Source: Synechococcus sp. CBW1002 (GTDB lineage: Bacteria; Cyanobacteriota; Cyanobacteriia; PCC-6307; Cyanobiaceae). Taken from it: a stretch of 64,000 bases of DNA. Under the pieces are notes generated by a model. That model saw nothing but the letters and a program-made list of their open reading frames with translations, ran no database searches and was not told the DNA's origin. The position numbers and the translations under genes were made by a program. The stretch is taken from assembly GCF_015840915.1 (NCBI RefSeq), contig NZ_CP060398.1:2356001-2420000 (forward strand). Direction: 5' to 3'. Below, piece by piece: positions 20,545 to 29,206 of the stretch; position 1 is the first letter of the stretch; each line of letters begins with the position of its first letter.

Positions 20545-21422
20545 CGCCTCAACCTAGGAACATCCTCCAGTTCCGCCACGCTGCTCAACAATGCCTGCTG
20601 CGGCTGCGGCTGCGGCTGCGGATCAGCGGGGCGGGACTTCATGACAACGCCCATCCATCCATCGGGCTCCCAGGACGTCTGGCTTGACCAGCTCATGGTC
20701 CTCGAAACTGAGGGTACGGCGGGCGATCGTGGTGCGGTGCTTCAGGTCGTGGCGATGGTCGAGATGAATCACCACGGGAGCAACCCGAAAGGGGATTCCT
20801 AGGGCCCGAGCATCTGGACTGGGAACTCCAACAGCAACATCATCAGTATCGTTGTCGGAGAGATGGAAACTGTTGGTTTCCTTCTCCTCAAACGTGATCT
20901 GATCGCGGGAGGTCTGCACCGGCACGGTCAGGCCATCAGCGAAACGAACCTGATCATCCCCTTGGCCGACATCGACCCTGAAATCGATCGTTCCCTCAGG
21001 ATCATCCCGATGGCGACAGCCCATCACACTCCGCAATACCGTCCAGACCAAGCCGATCTACAGAATTATGGAGACGGAATGGACCGACGTGGTCCTGCAT
21101 TGCTGTCACCTTCCTCTGATGCTCCAGATGAATGAAGAACGGCACTCCCCTCCGGTCAATGGGCAGCGACCATGCCGCAAAGATTGTCGAGGTCGTGCAG
21201 ATCGCCGAGCCCTGCAATCTCAGGAGGTCTGGCGAACCTGCCAGCCGTTCCCCTTTTGAAAGGGGCGATTGAATCCACAGGCGCAGAACCTGGCTCAGCC
21301 GCCAGAACGAAGCTGGGATGGGCTGTGACCACCACGACTCCGAAGATCAGGTGCGACGCACGATCAGCTCCGGATTCATTCAAAACGCTAGCGTGATGAA
21401 GTCGTGATGCGGAATTGCCGTC
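20545..21422 (+). other. Non-coding or decayed region, 0.9 kb
   Basis: No gene is supported with confidence. Base composition is less GC-rich than the flanks. The longest frame on either strand that is not obviously a shadow is 20623-21051 on the minus strand (142 codons, acidic and Asp-rich, e.g. LSDNDTDDVAVGVPSP). It has no family I recognise and no clear ribosome site. A 6-bp-stem hairpin GGAAAC-TGTTG-GTTTCC lies at 20865-20881. The region may be the remains of a gene. Confidence 0.5.
20598..20621 (+). repeat. Tandem hexamer (CTGCGG)4
   Basis: Four perfect copies of CTGCGG in the spacer upstream of the GH3 gene, 54-77 bp before its GTG start. It is a simple-sequence tract of the kind that can vary in copy number. 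Confidence 0.95.
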
Positions 21423-21992
21423 ATGAGAATCTCTGTCCTGGTCGCCTGCGGGCCAGATCTGGGAGTGCGGCGATCCTGGCGCCGGTGCTGGCAGGCCCTG
21501 CTGATGGTCCGCCTTGTTGCCTTCCTTCTGATCCTGGGGCTGGGGATTGCCCCACCGGCTCAGGCTGCAGCCGATATTCAGCGCTGGTCGCAGGGCGACA
21601 CCAGCGGCGATCGCTGGCTGGTCAGCCTGTTCGAGCAGCCTGATCCGGATTTCGAGGCCGGCTGGCGACTGCGGCTCAATGGCCTGGGCCCGGATCAGCA
21701 TCCGGATCATGGCCGCTCTGTCGCCATCGAGGACACCATGGGCAATCACTGGGAGCTGCCCAACCGAAGCCAGGAAATGGTGCCCGCCGGGGAGACGGCC
21801 ATTCCCGATGGATCGGCTCAGTTCGATCTGGCGGAGCTGATGCCACGGCCCAGTTCCGCCCTGCCCCTGAGGCTGTTGGTGCCGATGCAGGGTGGGGCCG
21901 ATCGGGAGCTGGTGCTGATCCCCGACATGATCGCCGCCATCAGCACACTGCCCCGGGCTCCTGCAGAGGCAGCCGACCATCCAGTCAGCTGA
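21423..21992 (+). CDS. Exported cyanobacterial protein (DUF3122-like)
   Basis: 189 aa from the ATG at 21423. An internal ATG at 21504 begins a textbook signal peptide (MVRLVAFLLILGLGIAPPAQ), so the real start may be there, giving 162 aa. The mature part is a small beta-rich domain (RWLVSLFEQPDP, WRLRLNGLGPD) that resembles the cyanobacterial DUF3122 family; I hold this family match loosely. No catalytic residues are apparent. It lies 28 bp before feoA on the same strand, so cotranscription is possible. Confidence 0.65.
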   Translation: MRISVLVACGPDLGVRRSWRRCWQALLMVRLVAFLLILGLGIAPPAQAAADIQRWSQGDTSGDRWLVSLFEQPDPDFEAGWRLRLNGLGPDQHPDHGRSVAIEDTMGNHWELPNRSQEMVPAGETAIPDGSAQFDLAELMPRPSSALPLRLLVPMQGGADRELVLIPDMIAAISTLPRAPAEAADHPVS

Positions 21993-22020
21993 ACCGAGCA
22001 GGCTCGCCCAGGAATCCACC

Positions 22021-22323
22021 ATGCGGGACCTAGAGTTGTTCAGCGCCCGGAGCAGTCGCGCAGCCATGATCCTCAGCCAGGCCTCTGCCGGCGACCACGT
22101 CACCCTGCAGACCCTGCCAGGCCATCCAGCGCTTTGCCAGCGGTTGAAGGCGATGGGCATCAAACCGGGTGTTCGCCTCGAAGTGATCCGGCGTGGCAGA
22201 CCTGGCGGGATTCTCCATCTCGCCCATGGCATGTTCGAGTTCATGCTGCGCCAGGAGCATGCCAGGCAGATGGAGGTCTGCGCCGATGAAGCCGCTCAGG
22301 CCAGCAGCCAGCCGCCGGCCTGA
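22021..22323 (+). CDS. feoA: Ferrous iron transport protein A
   Basis: Small SH3-like cytosolic partner of FeoB. The conserved core runs from HVTLQTLPGHPALCQRLKAM through GIKPGVRLEVIRRGR to GGILHLAHG. The ATG at 22066 gives the usual ~85 aa; the ATG at 22021 gives 100. Unusually, feoA and feoB are not in one operon here: they face each other and their 3' ends overlap by 28 bp. Confidence 0.9.
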   Translation: MRDLELFSARSSRAAMILSQASAGDHVTLQTLPGHPALCQRLKAMGIKPGVRLEVIRRGRPGGILHLAHGMFEFMLRQEHARQMEVCADEAAQASSQPPA

Positions 22324-24199
22324 TACACCAGCAGAGCCATCAACCAGGCCAGCGACAGCGACCAACCCACGGACATGAGCGCAAACATCCTGCTTTTCGA
22401 TTCCTTCAGCTGAATCGCCACCGTTGACAGGCAGGGGGTGTAGAGCAGGGTGAAGGTCATGAAACTGAGCGCCTGCAAGGGTGTGATCGCGCTCTGGATC
22501 GCTGTTCCCAGGCCGCTCTCGCTGGTGCGGTAGATCACAGCCATGGCCCCAGCAGGATTTCCTTGGCGATGAAACCGAAGAACAACGACACCGTGAGATC
22601 CGGGGTCATACCGATCGGGCCCAGCAACGGTTGAAAGAGCCCACCGATGGCACTCGCCAGACTGGCGCCACTGCCGGAGGCCGCCGCCGGGGGAAGGTTG
22701 GTCAGCAACCACACCGCCGCAGCACCGATCACGATGAACAGGCGCGTGCTGGTGACGAAGTTGAGCATCTCCATCCAGGCCCGTTGCAGAATCGTGCCCA
22801 GGCTCGGCTGGCGATAAGGCGGCAGTTCCAGCACGAAAGCCTCATCACTGCGGTAAGCTCGCTTGAACAGGAGTCCTGTGATGATCGCCGCCAGGAAACT
22901 GAGCAGATAAAAGGCGAAGACCACAAGCCCAGGAGCCCACCAGGGTTTAGGGAAAAAGATTCCAGCCAGAAAGATGAAGACGGTGAGCCTCGCCTGGCAG
23001 AGGGCAAACGGAATCACCAGCATGGTGAGCAACCGCATGGCGCGATCGCGGATCACGCGGGTGCCTAGAATTGCCGGCACATTGCAGCCGCAACCCATCA
23101 CCTGCAGCACGAAGGCGCGACCATCCAGGCCGAGCCAGTGCATGAAGCCATCCATCAGAAAGGCGGCCCGGGGAAGATAGCCCGAGTCTTCCACCACAGC
23201 CATCACCAGATAGAAGACAAAGATCAGCGGCGTGAAACTGACGACGGTGGTGACACCCATCCAGACGCCGTCCACCAGAAAGCCCTGCAGCAACTCCGGG
23301 GTGCCGAGGTTCGCAAGGGGAGGAACAATTAGGTGGTTCTCAATCGCATCGAAGATCACCCCCAGAACCTCCTGAAGGCTGCCACCAACGATGTAGAGCC
23401 CCTGGAACATGATCAGCACAATCGCCAGGAACACCAGCGGGCCCACCAGGGGATTGAGCAGAATCCGATCGAGGCCGCGGCTTCTCGTCACACGCCTGTC
23501 CGGCGGCATCACCACGACACCTGCAAGCAGCTCCGCCACCTGCCGATCCAGCGCCTCATCGACAGGTGAAGCGGCCGCAATGGTGGGGCAAGGATCCGCC
23601 TGGACGGTATGGAGAGTGTGGAGCAGCGCCTCCAGGCCCTCACGACTCTTGGCGTTGATCGCCAGCACCGGCATCTCCAGCCGCCGACTCAGGGCAGCGT
23701 GGTCAATGCGGATGCCATAACGTCTGGCCTCATCACTCATGTTGAGCGCCAGCACGGTGGCAACGCCCAGGCTTCGCACCTGCAGGGCCAGGGCGATCTG
23801 GGTGCTGATCTGACTGGCGTTGATCACCACCAGCGCCAGATCCGGCGGGGTTGTTCGCAGGTAACTCTGGACGATTGCTTCGTCTTCACTGGAGCCACTG
23901 AGGTCGTGGATACCTGGTAGGTCGACCAGCTCGAACCGACGACCATCGGCGGCCGGCGGCAGATCGCCACAGAGCAGATCAACGGTGAGCCCGGGCCAGT
24001 TGGCGATATGGGCATGGCGACCGGTCAGCCGGCTGTAGAGCGTCGACTTACCGGTGTTGGGCAGGCCCAGCAACGCCACCGTGACGGAGGCGGAGCCTGG
24101 AGGCTTGGTTGACGGCCCATGACATCCGCCAGCCGAACCAAAGCGCCGACGTTGGGCCCCGCCCTGGGCAGAGGCCTCTGCAGCTTCGGAATGTTTCAT
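22296..24199 (-). pseudogene. feoB: Ferrous iron transporter FeoB, one-base frameshift near the 3' end
   Basis: Fe(II) permease with an N-terminal G domain (GLPNTGKSTLYSRLTG, DLPGIHDLSGSSEDE, NMSD) and a polytopic membrane domain carrying the Gate and core motifs (VMGCGCNVPAILGTRVI, VIPFALCQARLTVF). The main frame ends at 22535 with FFGFIAKEILLG then a premature PWL-stop. The expected continuation AMAVIYRTSESGLGTAIQ is in another frame and runs to a proper end at 22296. The break is at the C4/G4 run 22547-22550, where one extra G would restore LLGAMAVIY. It may be a true mutation or a homopolymer sequencing error; repaired, the protein is about 634 aa. ATG at 24199. Confidence 0.88.
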
Positions 24200-24434
24200 G
24201 CCTGGCACGCACCGGGTCGAAGGAGTTGAGACCAGCCAGCCCCAGGCGGGACGTGAACCCGACGGAAGTCACCGCCATTGTCCAGTCTGCTCGACAAGGC
24301 AGCCCCCTGGTCCAGGGACATGGCCCCACTCGGATGGAGCGTGGACAGCTGAGAAAGACAGAGCCCAAAGGGGAGAGAGGGGCCGCAGCAGCACGCCAAA
24401 AACTCAGGCACAACTACTTATCCCCCTTTGCTCC

Positions 24435-24451
24435 GTTAAAGCGCTTTCAAC
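24435..24451 (+). promoter_or_regulatory. Palindromic element upstream of psbA
   Basis: GTTAAAGCGCTTTCAAC is an almost perfect 17-bp inverted repeat centred on AAAGCGCTTT, about 97 bp before the psbA ATG, in the 350-bp spacer between divergent feoB and psbA. It is a candidate operator. I see no convincing -35/-10 pair, so the promoter position is not fixed. The rest of this spacer holds no gene. Confidence 0.4.
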
Positions 24452-24547
24452 GCTAGTGTTGTATGAGGAAGAGACGGATGCTGGCTGGCTCGCCCTCCCG
24501 GCAGGGCCGGCCCCTCCGCTTTCCATTCTCCCTTTGCTCCTGTGTCG

Positions 24548-25627
24548 ATGACGTCTGCCTCAGTCGCTCCATCCCGGAGCCGCCCGTGGGAGTCCTTCAA
24601 GGACTGGATCACCAGCACCAGCAACCGCCTCTATATCGGCTGGTTCGGTGTGCTGATGATCCCCACCCTGCTGGCGGCAGCCATCTGCTTCATCGTTGCC
24701 TTCATCGCCGCTCCGCCCGTCGACATCGACGGCATCCGCGAACCCGTGACCGGCAGCCTGCTTTACGGCAACAACATCATCACGGCCGCGGTGGTGCCCA
24801 GCTCCAATGCGATCGGTCTGCACTTTTACCCCATCTGGGAAGCCAGCAGCCTCGATGAGTGGCTGTACAACGGCGGCCCCTATCAATTGATCATTTTCCA
24901 CTTCCTGATCGGCATCTATGCCTATCTCGGCCGCGAGTGGGAACTGAGCTACCGCCTGGGCATGCGCCCCTGGATTGCCGTGGCCTACAGCGCCCCCGTG
25001 GGTGCCGCCACCGCCGTGCTGCTGGTGTATGCCATCGGGCAAGGCTCCTTCTCAGACCCCATGCCCCTGGGGATCAGTGGCACCTTCAACTTCATGATGG
25101 TGCTGCAAGCCGAGCACAATGTGCTCATGCATCCGTTTCACATGCTGGGCGTGGCCGGCATCTTTGGTGGCAGCCTGTTCTCTGCCATGCATGGCTCCCT
25201 GGTGACCAGTTCCCTGGTGCGGGAAACCACCGAGAGCGAGTCTCAGAACCGTGGCTACAAGTTCGGTCAGGAAGAAGAGACCTATAACATTGTGGCCGCC
25301 CATGGCTACTTCGGCCGCCTGATCTTCCAGTACGCCTCCTTCAATAACAGCCGCAGCCTCCACTTCTTCCTGGCAGCCTGGCCTGTGGTGGGGATCTGGT
25401 TTGCCACCCTGGCCGTGATCAGCTTCTCGTTCAATGTCAACGGCTTCAACTTCAACCATTCAGTGCTCGACCATCAAGGCCATGTGATCAACACCTGGGC
25501 CGATATCCTCAACCGCGGCGGTCTTGGTATCGAGGCCATCCACGAACGCAATACCCATAACTTCCCGCTCGATCTTGCCGCAGTGGAAAGCCAGCCCGTT
25601 GCCCTGAGTGCACCAGCGATCGGTTAG
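24548..25627 (+). CDS. psbA: Photosystem II D1 protein, low-oxygen (D1') type
   Basis: D1 reaction-centre protein, 359 aa from the ATG at 24548 (a GTG two codons earlier is possible). Numbering matches standard D1. TyrZ Y161, H190, H198, H215, H272 and the Mn-cluster ligands D170, E189, H332, E333, H337, D342 and A344 are all present, so water oxidation is not excluded. Distinctive positions are A80, L158 and A286, the triad that marks the microaerobically induced D1' of Synechocystis, Anabaena and Thermosynechococcus. Also notable are A144, A162 and P171 (SFSDPMPLG), and E130 as in high-light forms. It lies upstream of sqr on the same strand and is divergent from feoB. Confidence 0.97.
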   Translation: MTSASVAPSRSRPWESFKDWITSTSNRLYIGWFGVLMIPTLLAAAICFIVAFIAAPPVDIDGIREPVTGSLLYGNNIITAAVVPSSNAIGLHFYPIWEASSLDEWLYNGGPYQLIIFHFLIGIYAYLGREWELSYRLGMRPWIAVAYSAPVGAATAVLLVYAIGQGSFSDPMPLGISGTFNFMMVLQAEHNVLMHPFHMLGVAGIFGGSLFSAMHGSLVTSSLVRETTESESQNRGYKFGQEEETYNIVAAHGYFGRLIFQYASFNNSRSLHFFLAAWPVVGIWFATLAVISFSFNVNGFNFNHSVLDHQGHVINTWADILNRGGLGIEAIHERNTHNFPLDLAAVESQPVALSAPAIG

Positions 25628-25673
25628 TGAGACTTTGAATCTCGCCCAGTCGATCCATCACTGAGCCGGTGCC

Positions 25674-25752
25674 GCTGGCTGCTCCGTGGAGCCAGCTGCG
25701 TCACTAAGACGCTCCCTCGCACGGGCCGGGATCACTCCAGGCCCGTGTTTCG
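25674..25752 (+). terminator. Two tandem hairpins after psbA
   Basis: GCTGGCT...AGCCAGC (25674-25696) is followed by CACGGGCC...GGCCCGTG (25720-25747) with TTTCGTT after it. The second has an 8-bp stem and a short T-rich tail and is the likely transcription terminator of psbA. sqr would then need its own promoter in 25750-25960. Confidence 0.65.
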
Positions 25753-25768
25753 TTCAGGCGTGCCTGCC

Positions 25769-25912
25769 ATGAACAGATCCACGAGCGACACCCAGAGCTC
25801 TCAACCTGCTCACCTTCGCTCCAGTGACCTGGACAGAATCCGACTTCTGAGATGGCAGCAAACCCTGGTGGGCTTGAGCTGCTGCCCCAGCCCAGCCCCT
25901 TTCTGCTGGTGA
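25769..25912 (+). CDS. Possible 47-aa ORF between psbA and sqr
   Basis: An open frame starting MNRSTSDTQSSQPAHLRSSD and ending CCPSPAPFCW. It has no recognisable domain or strong ribosome site. Listed because it is the only plausible frame in the psbA-sqr spacer; it may be chance. Confidence 0.15.
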   Translation: MNRSTSDTQSSQPAHLRSSDLDRIRLLRWQQTLVGLSCCPSPAPFCW

Positions 25913-25961
25913 TGCCTTGTTAGTTTTGATACCTGGACCCTGTTGATGGGCGTTAGCTCTG

Positions 25962-27290
25962 ATGGCTGCCTCTTCCCGTCATCATCAGGTCGTGATCGTC
26001 GGTGGGGGGTGCGCCGGCATCACGGTGGCCAACCTGCTGCTGCAGCAGCGTCCCGGCATTGAGATCGCGATCCTTGAGCCATCGGCGGATCATGACTACC
26101 AACCGGGCTGGACCTTGGTGGGGGGAGGGATCATGGCTCTCGAGCAGACCCGCCGCGATGAGGCCTCCCTGATCCCCACCGGGGTGACCTGGATCCAGGC
26201 TGCCGCCACGGGCTTCGATCCTGCGGCCAACGCCGTGTCCACCAGCAGCGGTGAGATCCTGACCTACGACACCCTGGTGATGGCCCTGGGTCTGCAGTCG
26301 CGCTGGGAGCGCATCGCGGGTCTTCCGGAGGCCCTGGGAAGCCATGGGGTGTGCAGCAACTACTCACCCCGCTATGCCCCCTACACCTGGGAAACGATCA
26401 AACAGTTCCAGGGCGGCACCGCGATCTTCACCGTGCCCGAGACACCGATCAAATGCGGCGGTGCGCCGCAGAAGGTGATGTATCTGGCCGACGATCACTT
26501 CAAGGCCAGAAGCGGCGTGGGGGTGAACACACGGGTGATCTTCTGCTCTGCCCTCACATCTCTGTTTTCCGTGCCGGCCTATGCACGCACCTTGGAGAGG
26601 GTGGTACGGAACCGCGGCATCGAAGTGCATTTCGGCTGGAATCTCAGGCAGGTTCGGGCCAAGGAGCAGGTGGCGGTCTTTGAAGTGGAGGAGCCAGGCG
26701 GCAGCAAGCGCATCGAGGAACTGTCCTTCGCGATGCTCCACGCTGTGCCGCCGATGACAGCACCGGAGGTGGTGTCTGGCAGTCCGCTGGCGGGCGACGG
26801 ACCTGGCGGCTGGGCGGCGACAGATCCGTTCACGCTGCAGCATCCCAGCTGGCCGAATGTGTTCTGCCTGGGCGATGTGGCCGGCCTGCCCACCTCCAAG
26901 ACAGCCGGTGCCGTTCGAGGAGAAGCCCCGGTGGTGTCGGCCAATCTGCTGGCTTTCCTGGATGGCAAGCCCCTGGATGCTCAGTACGACGGCTACACGG
27001 TGTGCCCCCTGATCACCGGCTACGGCAACGTGGTGATGGCGGAGTTCGATTACAGCCAGAAGCCGGTGAGCTCCTTCCTGGTGGACCCCACCAAGCCGCG
27101 CTGGAGCATGTGGCTGATGAAGACCCGCCTGTTGCCATGGCTCTACTGGAACCGAATGCTGCCCGGGAAGCCCCACGAAAGCCGCTACCTCAAACCCTTC
27201 GCACCGTTGGTGCACCTGTTGCGGCTGGACTATCGCGAATCGGACAGCAGCGAGGCCGAATCGGGAGCCGGCCAGGCCGGAACCTGCTGA
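25962..27290 (+). CDS. sqr: Sulfide:quinone oxidoreductase, type II
   Basis: FAD-dependent enzyme (442 aa) that oxidises sulfide and passes electrons to the quinone pool, peripherally bound to the membrane. Visible: the N-terminal dinucleotide fold (VVIVGGGCAGITVANLLL), the redox cysteines Cys165 in IKCGGAPQKVMYLAD and Cys348 in TVCPLITGYG, the FAD segment FCLGDVAGLPTSKTAGAV, and C-terminal hydrophobic/basic helices (WMLWLMK-type, WLYWNRMLPGK). The two-cysteine signatures match type II SQR (mitochondrial and Synechocystis SuoS-like). ATG at 25962. It ends 9 bp from the convergent ArsR gene. Likely role: sulfide detoxification or use as an electron donor. Confidence 0.9.
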   Translation: MAASSRHHQVVIVGGGCAGITVANLLLQQRPGIEIAILEPSADHDYQPGWTLVGGGIMALEQTRRDEASLIPTGVTWIQAAATGFDPAANAVSTSSGEILTYDTLVMALGLQSRWERIAGLPEALGSHGVCSNYSPRYAPYTWETIKQFQGGTAIFTVPETPIKCGGAPQKVMYLADDHFKARSGVGVNTRVIFCSALTSLFSVPAYARTLERVVRNRGIEVHFGWNLRQVRAKEQVAVFEVEEPGGSKRIEELSFAMLHAVPPMTAPEVVSGSPLAGDGPGGWAATDPFTLQHPSWPNVFCLGDVAGLPTSKTAGAVRGEAPVVSANLLAFLDGKPLDAQYDGYTVCPLITGYGNVVMAEFDYSQKPVSSFLVDPTKPRWSMWLMKTRLLPWLYWNRMLPGKPHESRYLKPFAPLVHLLRLDYRESDSSEAESGAGQAGTC

Positions 27291-27299
27291 GCCGAGAGC

Positions 27300-27620
27300 T
27301 CAGGCAGCCCTGAGTTGCTGCAGCTGCTGCTCCAGCCTCTGCTTCAGCCGGGTCTGGACCAAGGTGCAGAGGTCTTGCACCAAGGGATCATCAGCGAGGT
27401 AGATCATCCGCACCCCATCGCGCTCACAGCTCACCAGCCCGGCACGCTGCAGCTGGCCCAGCTGACGGCTGATGTGGGACTGGGAGAAACCGGTGGCCTC
27501 GATCAAGGAGGCCACGTCCATCGGCCCCTTCTGCAGGTGACAGAGCAGCTGCAACCGGGCCGGCTCGCTCAGGAGCCTGAAAAACTGGCTGTACTCCTCA
27601 AGGAGCTGAGGACTGGGCAT
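27300..27620 (-). CDS. ArsR-family transcriptional repressor
   Basis: 106-aa winged-helix regulator: LSEPARLQLLCHLQKGPMDV, recognition helix GFSQSHISRQLGQLQRAGLV, wing ERDGVRMIYLADD. It has no classical CxC metal site in the recognition region but has Cys27 (helix 2), Cys65 (start of the wing) and Cys85 (last helix). C27/C85 sit roughly where the dithiol of persulfide-sensing SqrR/BigR proteins lies. Adjacent to sqr, so probably its regulator, by analogy with the ArsR-type SuoR of Synechocystis. I chose the ATG at 27620; the frame opens at a GTG at 27638. Confidence 0.88.
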   Translation of the reverse strand: MPSPQLLEEYSQFFRLLSEPARLQLLCHLQKGPMDVASLIEATGFSQSHISRQLGQLQRAGLVSCERDGVRMIYLADDPLVQDLCTLVQTRLKQRLEQQLQQLRAA

Positions 27621-27648
27621 GGACCCGGCAACACCCACGGCAGAAGGG

Positions 27649-28227
27649 TTATGTCTCTGTACGCATTATGCACGCTGCCGGCAAGGGCTGACTGCCCATG
27701 GGGAGCGGATCACCGGGCAGGAAGCGCTGGATGAAGGTGGCCAGGAGCATCGGGCCGCAGCGGCGCTGCCAGCTGGTCGCCCCCGGCAGCCGGCGCCAGC
27801 ATTCCACCTGCAGACGGGGAACGTGGCGGCCCACCAGCGTCAACAGATAGCGGTAGTCGGCATCGGCGGCCTGGTCGGCTCCAGCCAGAGGGGCCGCCCC
27901 TGGCTGGGAGCTCACGAAAGCGGCGAGGAACGTCGAGGCGTTGCCGCCCTGGCGCAGGGCCGCGGCAAACCTCCAGGCGGCGCCGGTGGGATAGCCGTCG
28001 TGATGAAGGGTGAGATGGCGCACTGGAGCATCCGGGAAGCGGGCGAAGGTATAAACGGCGCGGGTGGCCAAGGGAAGCGAGCGGCTGCACCGAATGAGTG
28101 CCACCGCTGTCTCAGAGCCCCAGGCAGGCCCGCATGGGGCTGCCTCGTCTCGACTGCGATCCTTCCGCCCACTGGTGGCTCCAACAGTGCTGGCTCCGTG
28201 TCCCGAGCCCATGAGGCCGGCTGTCAT
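27649..28227 (-). CDS. Protein of unknown function upstream of arsR
   Basis: 192 aa from the ATG at 28227. The core reads like a compact conserved domain: YTFARFPDAPVRHLTLHHDG, YPTGAAWRFAAALRQG, YRYLLTL, VECWRRLP, and CGPMLLATFIQRFLPG. I do not recognise a named family. There is no signal peptide or membrane helix. It lies 28 bp upstream of arsR on the same strand and could form an operon with it. The N-terminal ~50 residues are Gly/Ser-rich and poorly patterned, so the true start may be further in. Confidence 0.6.
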   Translation of the reverse strand: MTAGLMGSGHGASTVGATSGRKDRSRDEAAPCGPAWGSETAVALIRCSRSLPLATRAVYTFARFPDAPVRHLTLHHDGYPTGAAWRFAAALRQGGNASTFLAAFVSSQPGAAPLAGADQAADADYRYLLTLVGRHVPRLQVECWRRLPGATSWQRRCGPMLLATFIQRFLPGDPLPMGSQPLPAACIMRTET

Positions 28228-28353
28228 GGCGTTCAAGCCGTCATCAGAGCCGCTGTGCCATCTACCGCCTTGCTGCCAGTCTGCTGCAAGGGCACGATCA
28301 GCGGACTGCTTGCACCGGCAAGGGCTGAAAGTTCAAACCTAGTATGATCCAAA

Positions 28354-28976
28354 TCATGGCAATCTCTCAGGACGATCGATTGTGCCTCCGCATGGCCGAT
28401 CGACATTGTTCATTCCATGGGCCAGCGTCGTCATAGCCCTGTCCGGCGTGCTGGCTTTCTCCGTGTACTGGGCGTAGAACGCCCCGCGTACGAAGTGCCC
28501 CACCGAGGTGTTGGATGCAGGCAGGCCCGTGGTCGCAACTCCGGAATCCGGTTGAACCGCCATGGAGTCGCCGAAGTGAACTGTCGGTCAATCGATCTTG
28601 CTCAGGACCGTAGAGTTATCGAGATTGGTTAAATGCCAATCAAACCGTGGTGCATTGGTCATCACCATCACTGGATTGTCGTAGAGCGACAACTTGCCCC
28701 TGTGAAACTCGATGACAATGGAAGCGCCGTTGGCGTCGTTCACCACGTCATCGAAGGGAGACACCACACCTCCCAGCAGCGCGAGGGCTCGAGCTTCACG
28801 GGCTGTGGGGCGATGGCAGCGTTGACTTCGGCAACCGACCCGAACTGGCCCAGGGGCCAGAGGCCAAGATCAGACGCTGAAAGCAGGGCCTCCCCACCTT
28901 GCTGACCTGGGGCTGGTTCTTCCTTTCTCAGGAGGCCCTGCTTCATTCCCTTGAGCACGCCCGTGCAGGAATCCAT
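28354..28976 (-). pseudogene. Decayed choloylglycine/linear amide C-N hydrolase
   Basis: Remnant of an Ntn-hydrolase (penicillin V acylase-like) gene read in three frames on the minus strand. In order: SASDLGLWPLGQFGSVAEVN (to ~28740), then after a frameshift NGASIVIEFHRGKLSLYDNP and MVMTNAPRFDWHLTNLDN to a stop near 28592, then after another shift HFVRGAFYAQYTEKASTPDR and AMTTLAHGMNNVDRP. These match successive blocks of the family. The catalytic N-terminal Cys end is not recognisable. The gene is not functional as it stands. Confidence 0.75.
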
Positions 28977-29166
28977 TCAGGCCGGCGCGATTCTCGAGCA
29001 CGAATGCCCTGCAGAACATCGCTGAAGCTCCTTTGAAGGACGGGTCGGCCACCGCCCGTCGATCCGATGCCCAGAGATGAAGCCGTCTGCACCTCTGCAA
29101 GACGCACATCCTCTTTTCCCAGTGCCTCGATTCGCAGGGCGGGTGCTGAACACAGTCAGATTTCAC

Positions 29167-29192
29167 CGCTGAACTTCAACGCTGAACTTCAC
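29167..29192 (+). repeat. Two tandem 13-bp repeats
   Basis: CGCTGAACTTCA plus one base occurs twice in direct succession in the non-coding stretch between the two pseudogenes. No function is suggested. The rest of 28977-29206 shows nothing I can support. Confidence 0.8.
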
Positions 29193-29206
29193 CGCCGATC
29201 CGAGCC

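Noticed and set aside
27659-27672. Short palindrome GCATTATGC upstream of arsR as its operator
   Set aside because: It falls inside the 3' end of the preceding gene and is only 9 bp; too weak to call.
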